Assembly (NCBI GenBank): GCA_002434595.1 | Contig: DJKK01000147.1 | Location: 1-16,562, forward strand | From: Alphaproteobacteria bacterium UBA6544 | Lineage (GTDB): Bacteria; Pseudomonadota; Alphaproteobacteria; UBA8366 | DNA length: 16,562 nucleotides | Direction: 5' to 3' | Part shown: piece after piece, positions 7,486 to 15,153 of the stretch | How the letters are laid out: the number at the start of each line of letters is the position of its first letter | Position numbering within the stretch: the stretch's first letter is position 1 | Program-made: the position numbers and the translations under genes | Notes under the pieces: generated by a model | Told to the model about the DNA's origin: nothing | Seen by the model: only the letters and a program-made list of their open reading frames with translations | Database searches by the model: none

Positions 7486-8320
7486 ACGCCACGGCAAGCG
7501 ACGAGAACGCGGCAATATCCAACTCCTCGGCCCTTTTCCGCCCATCGATACCTGAATGCTCGAGCAACGCCTCAACAGGGACGCCGAGGGAAGCAAGCGA
7601 GCGCTTCAGCGTTTTTCTTCTTTGCCCGAATGCCGCCGCCGTAACAGATTCTATATCATCGGCGTCACCGTCGAACCGCGGTTGATCAAAGGGGTTTAGC
7701 CTCACAACAGCAGAATCCACCCGCGGCGGTGGCGTAAACGCGCGAGCTGGAATGCGAAAAAGAAATCGTGTCTTAGCGCACCAGTTGCTTAATACGGCAA
7801 GACGGCCATAAGGCTTCGCGCCTGCCGATGCCGTAATGCGCTCCGCCACTTCGAGCTGAAACATCAAGATCATTTCAGTGATTTCAGGCCCTGCCTTTAG
7901 CCAACGAACAAGCAAAGGCGTCGCGATATTGTACGGCAGGTTCGCAATAATGCGGAGCGGCGGCGGCCCTAACGCCGCGACATCGACTTCAAGCGCGTCG
8001 GCGCACAGGAGTTCAAGACGTCCACCCGCGCCTTCCACCAGCGGTGCAAGCGCCTTCACACAGCGCTCGTCCCGTTCGATCGCAACAACCTTCGACGCAC
8101 CGGCCGCCAGAAGAGAACGAGTAAGCCCGCCAGGGCCCGGCCCAACTTCCACCGTGGTTCCTTCAGACAAGTCCGATGCAGAGATTGCAATGCGCCGAGT
8201 CAAATTCAGATCGAGCAAGAAGTGTTGACCCAGTCCGCGTTTTGCATTGAGGCCGTATTTGGCAATGACCTCGCGCAGCGGCGGCAGCGCGTCAATTGGG
8301 TCAGCGGAAGAATTAATCAT
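7460..8320 (-). CDS. rsmA: 16S rRNA (adenine1518-N6/1519-N6) dimethyltransferase (RsmA/KsgA)
   Basis: RsmA dimethylates two adjacent adenines in the helix-45 loop of 16S rRNA during late small-subunit assembly; its loss gives kasugamycin resistance. The 286-residue protein has the KsgA start GLGQHFLLDLN (29-39), the SAM-binding VEVGPGPGGLT (57-67), IERD (81-84), CADAL (106-110) and the catalytic NLPYNIATPLL (127-137). The C-terminal KTLKRSLASLG (236-246) is also typical. The ATG overlaps the end of pdxA by 8 bp and has no clear Shine-Dalgarno sequence, so translation is probably by re-initiation. It is the last gene of the lptG-to-rsmA operon and faces gmk. Confidence 0.96.
   Translation of the reverse strand: MINSSADPIDALPPLREVIAKYGLNAKRGLGQHFLLDLNLTRRIAISASDLSEGTTVEVGPGPGGLTRSLLAAGASKVVAIERDERCVKALAPLVEGAGGRLELLCADALEVDVAALGPPPLRIIANLPYNIATPLLVRWLKAGPEITEMILMFQLEVAERITASAGAKPYGRLAVLSNWCAKTRFLFRIPARAFTPPPRVDSAVVRLNPFDQPRFDGDADDIESVTAAAFGQRRKTLKRSLASLGVPVEALLEHSGIDGRKRAEELDIAAFSSLAVAFSDLREGL
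7465..7480. repeat. Palindrome in the gmk/rsmA tail overlap
   Basis: CCTTCGCGAAGG (7467-7478) is a perfect 12-bp palindrome, extended on the plus-strand transcript by one G-U and one G-C pair. Both genes code through it: gmk reads GLREG and rsmA reads LREGL from opposite strands. It could fold into a short hairpin in either transcript, but no T-run follows on either side, so it is not a standard intrinsic terminator. Confidence 0.5.
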
Positions 8321-9341
8321 CGAAGATCAATCTGCTACGTGTTCGATTGCCGGCCATCCGCGCCGCAATCTTCAAAGCGGCGACGAGGCTCGATTCATCG
8401 GCAACCCCCGTGCCGGCGATTTCGAGCGCCGTACCATGATCAGGAGACGTACGCACAAACGGAAGTCCGAGCGTAATATTCACGCCAGAGCTGAAGTCGA
8501 TCGTCTTCAGCGGGATCAGGGCTTGATCGTGATACATGCAGACGGCCGCGTCATAATTCGTCCGTGCACGATCATGAAACAACGTGTCGGCCGGCCTCGG
8601 TCCGGTCACGGAGTAGCCCGCTTGTTTTAACTCTTCCACGGCCGGAGTAATAATTTCGATCTCTTCACGACCCATCGCCCCCTCTTCGCCAGCATGCGGA
8701 TTCAATGCAGCAATCATTACATGCGGCCGATCGATGGCAAAATCCTGCCTTAGCGCACGCACGGTTGCCCGAACCGTCTCGACGATACTTCCACTACGCA
8801 GCGAATCGATAGCTTCCCGGAGCGGTTGATGGACAGTCACTGGCACGACACGCAGATGTTCGCAGGCAAGCATCATCAAAGGACGGGCGTCGCTATCCGC
8901 AAACGTCGCCAAAAACTCCGTATGACCGGGATATTGAAATCCGCAATCATAAAGCGCTTTCTTCTGAATGGGATTGGTCACGATTGCCGCCGCCTGTCCA
9001 CCTGTGACATATCCAACCGCGCGCTCGATTGATGAAACGACGACCGCTGACGTCTCGGGTTGTGGACATCCAGGGACGACTGCTGCCGATACTTCCAATG
9101 GTATTACCGGCAAAGCGTTGCCGAATGTATCAACTGCGTCCTCAGGTTTCTCAATTTCCGCAACCGGAATGTCCCATTCCAGTTGCGTGGCGATGCGCTG
9201 AAGTCGTGCGGCGTCATCTACGACAAAGTAAGGCGGTAATCCGCTCGCATCACGCGTGCGCCACGCCTTCAGTGTTATCTCGCCACCGATTCCGGCAGGT
9301 TCGCCCATCGTGACGGCTATGGGGCGGACTTCTACGCTCAC
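8313..9341 (-). CDS. pdxA: 4-hydroxythreonine-4-phosphate dehydrogenase (PdxA)
   Basis: PdxA oxidises 4-phosphohydroxy-L-threonine with NAD+ in the DXP-dependent pathway to pyridoxal 5'-phosphate. The 342-residue protein has TMGEPAGIGGEI (11-22), YPGHTEFLA (137-145) and three metal-ligand histidines: His171 (TVHQPL), His216 (NPHAGE) and His271 (MYHDQAL). Their spacing of 45 and 55 residues equals that of E. coli PdxA His166/211/266 as I recall it. RTSPDHGTA (297-305) is the conserved C-terminal motif. The start is GTG (9339-9341 on minus), which overlaps the surA stop by 4 bp (GTGA). It sits in the conserved surA-pdxA-rsmA order. Confidence 0.96.
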   Translation of the reverse strand: MSVEVRPIAVTMGEPAGIGGEITLKAWRTRDASGLPPYFVVDDAARLQRIATQLEWDIPVAEIEKPEDAVDTFGNALPVIPLEVSAAVVPGCPQPETSAVVVSSIERAVGYVTGGQAAAIVTNPIQKKALYDCGFQYPGHTEFLATFADSDARPLMMLACEHLRVVPVTVHQPLREAIDSLRSGSIVETVRATVRALRQDFAIDRPHVMIAALNPHAGEEGAMGREEIEIITPAVEELKQAGYSVTGPRPADTLFHDRARTNYDAAVCMYHDQALIPLKTIDFSSGVNITLGLPFVRTSPDHGTALEIAGTGVADESSLVAALKIAARMAGNRTRSRLIFDD

Positions 9342-10642
9342 TGTCTCAGGTCCAAGTAGGCCGAGCGCCGAAGGTCGCGCAAGTAGCGCTGTGCCAACAA
9401 TCCAAGCCGCTGCCGTCGTATTTTATTTTCAAGTTCATCCTGACTGGGAAGGCCCGCGTCTTGAGCAATGCGACGACACACGACCATCATGGATATCCCA
9501 TTGGACACCCGCACCGGCGCACTGGGGATGCCGATTTCCTGGTTCATCAAAAAAGCTTTAATCTGGTCAGGAAGTTGACCCGAAGATGCCGTCTTCAGGC
9601 GTTCGACTGCGAGCGCATTGGCCGCACGACCGGATTGCAGAAACTCATCGCAAGATTTCGCCGCACCCGCTATTTCCAGCGCCTGCGCATTTTGCGCCTC
9701 GACTTCCGAGGCGAGCGCATTGGGAAGAATTGGAAGTATCATCTGACGATAGTGGATATTGGCCGTCGCCACATTCACAGCCGGAATGCGCCGATCAATA
9801 AGATAGATAATATGGTACCCCGTCCGTGTTCGGAGAGGTGGCGACACCTGCCCCGGCTGCATCGCCGCGATGGTCGCCGCGAATTCACCATCCAGTTCCG
9901 CGTCCGTAATCCAGCCGAGATCGCCACCGTTTCCGGCGGTTGTGCTCTGCGAGAATTCCCGTGCGATCGAGGCGAAATTCGCGCCATTGACGATCTGTTG
10001 AATCAGTCGCTCCGCAGTTTGCTTAACGGACCTGTCGGCGTCCGGGGAATCGACGCCTAGGAAAATTTCCGAAACGCGCAACCTTGGCTTCCCTTGCTGA
10101 AGGCGAAGACGATCAAGCTCTTCCTCCACCTCCTCACGACCAACAGTGACCTGCCGTGCAAACTTGCGGTCTATAAGCTTGAACCACGAGACGCGTGCCC
10201 TGACCTGTGTTTCGAGCGCTGAACGATCCACTTGGCGACTGTCCAGTAGCGCCCAAAGCTGATCGGTTTTCATACGATTCCCGCGCGCAAGGTTCGAAAT
10301 CGTACGATTGATTTCACGCTGCTTTACACGAATGTTCAACGAGGCTGCCTCTTGTAGCTGAAGGCGTTCATCGATCATCGTTCTAAGTACCTGCGGCAGT
10401 AAACGACTGAAGACGTCTTGGCGCGGCGGCAGATTTGCCATCGTCGCGACCAGTCGGATTCGGTTTTCCAGATCGTAAATCGAGATAATCTCATCGTTTA
10501 CGATTGCGGCAATCCGCTGCACATCCTGCGCCAACCCGACGTTGAAACAACCGTAAGCCACACTGGCGACCACGATGCATAGGCGTTTCAAACGTCCGCG
10601 ACGCTTCCGAATTTCGCTGATCTGTCGAACACCGATCGCCAT
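9338..10642 (-). CDS. surA: Periplasmic chaperone / peptidyl-prolyl isomerase SurA
   Basis: SurA escorts unfolded outer-membrane proteins, including LptD, across the periplasm. The 434-residue precursor has a basic N-terminus (RKRRGRLKR, 12-20), a hydrophobic core and a likely cleavage after GLA (36-38). The SurA N-domain follows (VQRIAAIVNDEIIS, DERLQLQEA), with a parvulin domain at about 185-283 marked by VSEIFL, FSQSTTAGNGGDLGW and GYHIIYLID. A degenerate second domain covers about 295-395. The frame stays open to 10822 inside lptD, but ATG 10642 is chosen: it lies 4 nt after the lptD stop, has AGGA 7 nt upstream, and gives a proper signal peptide. Confidence 0.93.
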   Translation of the reverse strand: MAIGVRQISEIRKRRGRLKRLCIVVASVAYGCFNVGLAQDVQRIAAIVNDEIISIYDLENRIRLVATMANLPPRQDVFSRLLPQVLRTMIDERLQLQEAASLNIRVKQREINRTISNLARGNRMKTDQLWALLDSRQVDRSALETQVRARVSWFKLIDRKFARQVTVGREEVEEELDRLRLQQGKPRLRVSEIFLGVDSPDADRSVKQTAERLIQQIVNGANFASIAREFSQSTTAGNGGDLGWITDAELDGEFAATIAAMQPGQVSPPLRTRTGYHIIYLIDRRIPAVNVATANIHYRQMILPILPNALASEVEAQNAQALEIAGAAKSCDEFLQSGRAANALAVERLKTASSGQLPDQIKAFLMNQEIGIPSAPVRVSNGISMMVVCRRIAQDAGLPSQDELENKIRRQRLGLLAQRYLRDLRRSAYLDLRQ

Positions 10643-10646
10643 ACGC

Positions 10647-12812
10647 CTATCCTGCGCTCGACTGCACTTGCCCCAGATGCTTGAAGATGAACTGGAATAG
10701 AATGCGGCTCTCAGGTTTGATATCGGCATCTCGCGTGAAACTTCTCTGTGCCGTGATATTGAACCCGAAACATTCATCCAGATAGCTCGCGCGCAAGGAG
10801 TGCAAGAGCGAACCGCCGTCACCAGTCAGGTCGCGATGCGTTCCTATTGATGCGGACCAGAATTGATTGATTCGCGAACTCAGATCAATTTGTAGCTCTT
10901 CCCGCCGGTCCGCGTTGCTGGCCGCCGTGCCTTCATCAACAAAGAAATAGTTACCACTCACTCTCATCGCATCTGGGCCAACTGAGAAACCAACCGCACT
11001 GCTTCGACCCGAGAAATCAGATTCGCTAAATTTAAATCGATAAAGCAGGTCGACATATTCGTTCGGCTTTACGTCGATCCTTCCGACATAGTCAGAAAAA
11101 TCTTCTTCCAGAAGTTTCGATGATCTCAATTCCCGGTCCGTATGGAAGCGATAGCTCTGGCCAATAAACGCCGTGATATCGCCGACCCGCTCACCATACA
11201 TTCCCACCTTTACGCCGTAGACCGCGCGAGATCCACTATCTACCCGATCCAATCCGGCAAAGCGATCAAGGCTGAGAAGGTTCGTGTCGTCGAGTTCGAA
11301 GACAGTGCTCTCCTCGTCTGGAATTACTCTCGGGTTGCTGCCATTCGGTGCGCCGATCAACATCGCAACCGGCTCGACGATCTGTTTCAGGTTGCTGGAA
11401 TGGCGTACGAGCGGATACCGTGCCTCAATGGCGGCCTGCGGGAACGCCCGCCCCCGCGATGCTGCATCGTTACCGGAGCCGGTGACATTTTCGATCCGAT
11501 AAACATCCATTTGCGCGGACATCGTTGCGGTCGTCACCAGTCCGAGATTCCACGTTCGGCCAATTTGATAAGTCGGTTTTACGGAGACCCTTTGACTATC
11601 CGTACCTTTCCCACGGAACAGTGTCCTGAGATTTGCATCGAGCTGCCAACGCCCCCCAAAACCATCCGCTTCGCCGATATGATTGAAATCCAAGACGGGC
11701 GCCACGATCGGCTGCTCGGCCCGGTCATCGGTGCGCAAATCCTGGAACCAGTATGCGTTGGCGGCGATGTAGTTACGTTGCCTAAATCCTTCAACATTGG
11801 CGTTAGAGCGAAGCGTGTTGCGGTTTAGCTTGAAGAAATCGAACTTGCGCAGATAACTCCTGTCACTCGCTCTCTCCAAATTGAGGCTGGCCTGCCACGT
11901 CTCATCGATATGGTAGCTCGACTCCAATTCGAAGTGACCGCGCACACGGTCACCCTTCTCGGTCGGATTGTTCGCGTCGCCTTCCTTTCTTTCCGCTTCC
12001 GCAATACTCCCTCTAAGCCTCACTTCCGCATTGCGGATTTGATGGCGGTATTCCCCACTCAACACCAACCCTTCTTCTTTAGTGATGATAGGATCGACAG
12101 TGATGTCCTTGTCGTCGCCAATCGGAATAAAATACGGTAGCCGGATGAAGGCTCCTGCGTCGCCGCCGGTTCCAAAACTTGGCGTCAGAAAGCCGGCCTT
12201 CCGGTTTACTGTCGGATCCGGATGCGAAAGATAGGGCGAATAGGCGACCGGATATCCCCACATTTCCAGATAGACATCACGGTAGCGGATTTCACGTGCA
12301 ACCTGGTCATGCTCCACCCGTTCGGCTTTCAATTGCCACAAGGGTGGCGCGTCGTGATCTTCCTTGCAAAGCTTGCAAGGTGAGTACACCGCACGACGCA
12401 TCCGGGTCTTGTTCCCGTCCTTACGCACTGCGCTGTTCGCGGCAAAGCGGCTTTCATCTTCCAGCAAGACGCGAATACGCTTGATGACGCCGTTCTTTAG
12501 CTGGTCGCTGAGTTCGACAAATTCGGCAAAAACAACCTCACCAGTCGGCTCATGCAAAACTACATTTCCGGAGGCACTCACCGTATCCGTTTTCTGATTG
12601 TAGCTCACAGCGTCTGCCAGCAAGGTACGGCTACCTTGTACAATCTCGACCTTACCCCTAGCGACGACGGTGCCTAATTCCTTGTCGTAATTGATTTCAT
12701 CGGCCAGCAACAATACCGGCAAATCTGCTGATAGCTGTTCGCGCGCGAAGGCCTGCCCAACGGCAAGCACAACGCATAACGCCACAATGACCGATTTCCA
12801 GAACTGCTCCAT
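10647..12812 (-). CDS. lptD: LPS-assembly protein LptD (outer-membrane translocon)
   Basis: LptD forms the outer-membrane barrel, with LptE as plug, that inserts lipopolysaccharide into the outer leaflet. The 721-residue precursor has a signal peptide (1-23, ending AFA), then the OstA/LptA-like domain (LADEINYDKELGTVVARGKV, about 36-125) which receives LPS from the periplasmic bridge. From about residue 195 the barrel domain shows RKAGFLTPSFGTG and many alternating beta strands up to LFQFIFKHLG. Outside the signal peptide I count three cysteines: Cys146 and Cys149 (SPCKLC) and Cys681 (DECFGF). E. coli LptD has two interdomain disulfides. The ATG overlaps the lptG stop by 1 bp (TAATG), with GAGGA 6 nt upstream. 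Confidence 0.95.
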   Translation of the reverse strand: MEQFWKSVIVALCVVLAVGQAFAREQLSADLPVLLLADEINYDKELGTVVARGKVEIVQGSRTLLADAVSYNQKTDTVSASGNVVLHEPTGEVVFAEFVELSDQLKNGVIKRIRVLLEDESRFAANSAVRKDGNKTRMRRAVYSPCKLCKEDHDAPPLWQLKAERVEHDQVAREIRYRDVYLEMWGYPVAYSPYLSHPDPTVNRKAGFLTPSFGTGGDAGAFIRLPYFIPIGDDKDITVDPIITKEEGLVLSGEYRHQIRNAEVRLRGSIAEAERKEGDANNPTEKGDRVRGHFELESSYHIDETWQASLNLERASDRSYLRKFDFFKLNRNTLRSNANVEGFRQRNYIAANAYWFQDLRTDDRAEQPIVAPVLDFNHIGEADGFGGRWQLDANLRTLFRGKGTDSQRVSVKPTYQIGRTWNLGLVTTATMSAQMDVYRIENVTGSGNDAASRGRAFPQAAIEARYPLVRHSSNLKQIVEPVAMLIGAPNGSNPRVIPDEESTVFELDDTNLLSLDRFAGLDRVDSGSRAVYGVKVGMYGERVGDITAFIGQSYRFHTDRELRSSKLLEEDFSDYVGRIDVKPNEYVDLLYRFKFSESDFSGRSSAVGFSVGPDAMRVSGNYFFVDEGTAASNADRREELQIDLSSRINQFWSASIGTHRDLTGDGGSLLHSLRASYLDECFGFNITAQRSFTRDADIKPESRILFQFIFKHLGQVQSSAG

Positions 12813-13906
12813 TACCCGTCCTCAAGATGCAAGAGGAGGGCCAATCCCAGCATTGTCGTGACACCCGCCGGCGTCCAAGCCGCTAGCTGGGTTGGAACAT
12901 TTGTTGAGAGCCCGAGGGCATGGACGACATCACCCAGAATATACAAGAGAAAACTCGCGACTACACCGCCGATAATGGCGAAGGACGCCCCAGAGCGCTT
13001 ATTTATGTGTACCGTGAACGCGGCGGCGATCAGGACCATCGAGCACAGCAATATCGGTAGCGCGAGTAAGGAATAATAATGCAGTTGGTGGCGGTGACTG
13101 GAAAAACCCGCTGCCTCCAACTCATCGACGAATCCGGGCAAGTCCCAAAAGGACATTGTTTCCGGCGAAGCGAAACTTTCCTGGATCTTGGTCAGCGTCA
13201 GTTCAGACGGCAGTTCATGTCGGTCGACGTGGTGCGCGGCTCTTTTTGGCGTTGATATCCATGCGTCCCTAATATCCCAGTAGCCTACCTTCAACTGCGC
13301 GGTCTCCGCATCGACCCGGCCGACGAACTTTTCACTCCCCTCGAACAGGAAAATGATCACGTCGTGGAGTTTCATCTCCTCCTTCGATACGCGAAGTGCG
13401 TGGATAACCGCCTGACCGCCCGCGTCCGATTGCCGAAGCCAGAGACCATTCCGCGAGATATTGAGCATACTGGTCGTACGTTTCAGGTATTTTGCTTCAA
13501 CGCTTTCGAACTTGGTCAACATCACGGCGGAAAACGGATTGAAAATGGTTACCTGAAAAATTCCCAGCGCCAGAGTCAGAAAAATGGGTGGAACCAGGAA
13601 CTGCCAGATCGAAACACCAGCGGCCCGGGCGACGATGATCTCGTTCGCATTTGCAAGCCGCCAGAATGCAAACATCGCGCCGAACAGGATCGTGAAAGGC
13701 AACATACTCTCCACAAGATGCGGCAGCTTGAACAGGCTCATCTGAATCACGACACCCATCGTCGCATCTGCCTTACCCGATGCCCGTCGCATCATCTCGA
13801 CCACGTCGAATAGCAGCGCAATCCCCATCAGCGCACAGAAAGAGCTCGCCAGCCAGAACGCATACTGGCGGCCAACATAGCTCGACAATGTCGAAGACAA
13901 TCTCAC
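12812..13906 (-). CDS. lptG: LPS export ABC transporter permease LptG
   Basis: LptG, with LptF and the ATPase LptB, extracts LPS from the inner membrane and pushes it onto the LptC-LptA-LptD bridge. The 364-residue YjgP/YjgQ-family protein shows six membrane segments (about 16-36, 64-82, 102-122, 276-298, 308-328 and 340-360) with a periplasmic beta-jellyroll-like domain between the third and fourth. RLANANEIIVARAAGVS (83-99) is the coupling region that contacts LptB. Adjacency to lptD and the MRLSSTLSSYVGRQ start favour LptG over LptF. The GTG start has GAGGG 6 nt upstream. It appears to be the first gene of the operon; lptF, usually just upstream, is absent here. Confidence 0.93.
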   Translation of the reverse strand: MRLSSTLSSYVGRQYAFWLASSFCALMGIALLFDVVEMMRRASGKADATMGVVIQMSLFKLPHLVESMLPFTILFGAMFAFWRLANANEIIVARAAGVSIWQFLVPPIFLTLALGIFQVTIFNPFSAVMLTKFESVEAKYLKRTTSMLNISRNGLWLRQSDAGGQAVIHALRVSKEEMKLHDVIIFLFEGSEKFVGRVDAETAQLKVGYWDIRDAWISTPKRAAHHVDRHELPSELTLTKIQESFASPETMSFWDLPGFVDELEAAGFSSHRHQLHYYSLLALPILLCSMVLIAAAFTVHINKRSGASFAIIGGVVASFLLYILGDVVHALGLSTNVPTQLAAWTPAGVTTMLGLALLLHLEDG

Positions 13907-14173
13907 GAATTACCCTCGGCATATTTCAACGACGGCACATGAAAGCCGACGCACAGTGCAATCATTCAGCCCGGACAGGATAATCGAACGCCTTTGAACA
14001 ACAACCGGTAGCGCTAGTTAAGGTCTAACATGACAAGTCGCGGGCAACTAATTTCTGAGTCATCCGCAGTAAAAAGTCTCGTTTCGCTACGATCTTTCGT
14101 CAAATGTTCGACTTGGTTTTTCTATTCATACCCTGGCTTTTTTTTATTTAGCACAGTAATAGACCGGAACGTC

Positions 14174-14203
14174 ATGACTTTAAAAGTCTTTTTCGATTAG
14201 AAT
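14174..14203 (+). promoter_or_regulatory. Predicted promoter for the polyprenyl-arabinose genes
   Basis: TAGAAT (14198-14203, 5/6 match to -10) has ATGACT (14174-14179, 4/6 match to -35) 18 bp upstream. Transcription would begin about 14210, about 69 nt before the first gene. The region is AT-rich, which suits a promoter. The GACTT/AAGTC inverted repeat covers the -35 box and spacer. Confidence 0.4.
14176..14193 (+). terminator. Weak hairpin plus T-run, terminator-like
   Basis: GACTT (14176-14180) pairs with AAGTC (14184-14188) across a TAA loop, followed by five Ts (14189-14193). The stem is short and AT-rich, so it would be a poor terminator. No plus-strand gene ends just upstream, so it would serve only an unseen small RNA or stray antisense transcripts. 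It overlaps the predicted -35 to -10 region of the downstream genes and could instead be an operator-like inverted repeat. Confidence 0.2.
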
Positions 14204-14278
14204 ACGGCCTCCGATGGCCCGTTTCGCAAGTGCCGGGCGCGCGGTCGGGAGGCCGCGATCGATAACCACGGAACGGAC

Positions 14279-15142
14279 ATGAAACTTCCTGCCGTCCTAA
14301 CCCTGATCCGGCCACGTCAATGGGTGAAGAATGTATTCGTCTTCGGCCCAATCTTCTTCAGCCCAACACTGTCACGCGAGAGCGCGTTTTCCGACGTTAC
14401 GCTGATGTTTATTGCCTTCTGCCTAGTCGCCAGCGGTATTTACTGCTTCAATGATTACTGGGATCGGGAGTCGGACACCCTTCACCCGAAGAAGAAGCTT
14501 CGGCCCGTCGCAGCAGGAGACGTTTCCCCGACGTTCGCACTCACCTTGTATGCCATTCTTTCGGGTGGCGGAATCGCGCTTGCTTTAGTTATGACCGCCG
14601 GTGGTTGGGTTGTCCTAGCATATTTTATTTTGACATCGTTATATACATTGATTTTAAAGCGCTACGCTATTGTCGACGTCTTAACGATTGCGCTTGGATT
14701 TGTCCTTCGGATCGAGGCAGGGGCCGCCGCCGCTGAATTGCAGCCGACAGTCTGGATCCTCGTATGCACCGGAATGCTGGCGCTTTTCATTGCGCTAACA
14801 AAACGAAGAGATGATCTTACCCAAGCACTCGACGACTCCCATCGCGAAAGCCTCAACGGTTATTCCGCGGCCTTCCTCGATGCCGCATTCATAACGGTAT
14901 CGGCCGCGCTCGCTGTGTCGTATGTGATCTTCACAACGGATGCCGATGCGATGGCGCGGCTTGGCAGTGACCGGCTGTATCTCACCATTCCCTTCGTAAT
15001 TGGCGGAATTCTGCGCCAGTTGCAGTTAACCATGGTCTTCAAAAAATCCGGTTCGCCCACTGAACTCGCCCTTACAGATCCCTTCCTGATCGCGTGCACA
15101 CTCGGGTGGCTCGTGGCATTCACCATCCTGATGTACGGTTAA
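14279..15142 (+). CDS. UbiA-family polyprenyl-phosphate 5-phosphoribosyltransferase (DPPR synthase-like)
   Basis: Members of this branch transfer 5-phosphoribose from PRPP to a polyprenyl phosphate in the inner membrane, the first committed step to polyprenyl-phosphoryl-D-arabinose (Rv3806c in mycobacteria, NoeC in Azorhizobium). The 287-residue protein is strongly hydrophobic with about eight to nine membrane segments. It has the aspartate motif NDYWDRESD (58-66) with the following HPKKKLRPVAAG (69-80), characteristic of this branch rather than of quinone or heme UbiA enzymes. LKRYAIVDVLTIALGFVLRIEAG (126-148) and NGYSAAFLD (193-201) also fit it. The next genes, DprE1- and DprE2-like, strongly support the function. 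The ATG has only a weak GGA-type ribosome-binding site. The lipid chain length cannot be told. Confidence 0.88.
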   Translation: MKLPAVLTLIRPRQWVKNVFVFGPIFFSPTLSRESAFSDVTLMFIAFCLVASGIYCFNDYWDRESDTLHPKKKLRPVAAGDVSPTFALTLYAILSGGGIALALVMTAGGWVVLAYFILTSLYTLILKRYAIVDVLTIALGFVLRIEAGAAAAELQPTVWILVCTGMLALFIALTKRRDDLTQALDDSHRESLNGYSAAFLDAAFITVSAALAVSYVIFTTDADAMARLGSDRLYLTIPFVIGGILRQLQLTMVFKKSGSPTELALTDPFLIACTLGWLVAFTILMYG

Positions 15143-15153
15143 GGAAGGGCGGA

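Larger units (their letters stand above)
13907..14278. other. 372-bp gene-free, AT-richer divergent gap between lptG and the arabinose cluster
   Basis: No credible coding frame was found on either strand. By hand count about 39% of bases 14041-14200 are G or C, well below the flanking genes. The stretch holds an 8-T run (14138-14145), a short hairpin followed by five Ts (14176-14193) and a probable promoter for the plus-strand genes. It should also contain the promoter of the lptG operon. The best candidates on minus, such as TTGTTG then TATCCT near 13980-14005, are weak. The composition hints at a junction between the conserved lptG side and an acquired cluster. Confidence 0.6.

Noticed and set aside
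10643..10822. 60 extra N-terminal residues for surA inside lptD
   Set aside because: They would place a serine-rich segment ahead of the signal peptide. ATG 10642 has a good Shine-Dalgarno sequence and leaves a proper secretion signal.
11142..11828. 228-residue open frame on the plus strand inside lptD
   Set aside because: It is wholly antisense to the well-supported LptD barrel, has no recognisable domain, and no ribosome-binding site or start context was evident.
15094..15153. Longer DprE1-like start inside the UbiA-like gene
   Set aside because: It would overlap the previous gene by 49 bp. ATG 15154 has GGAAGG directly upstream and begins just before the conserved SWG motif.
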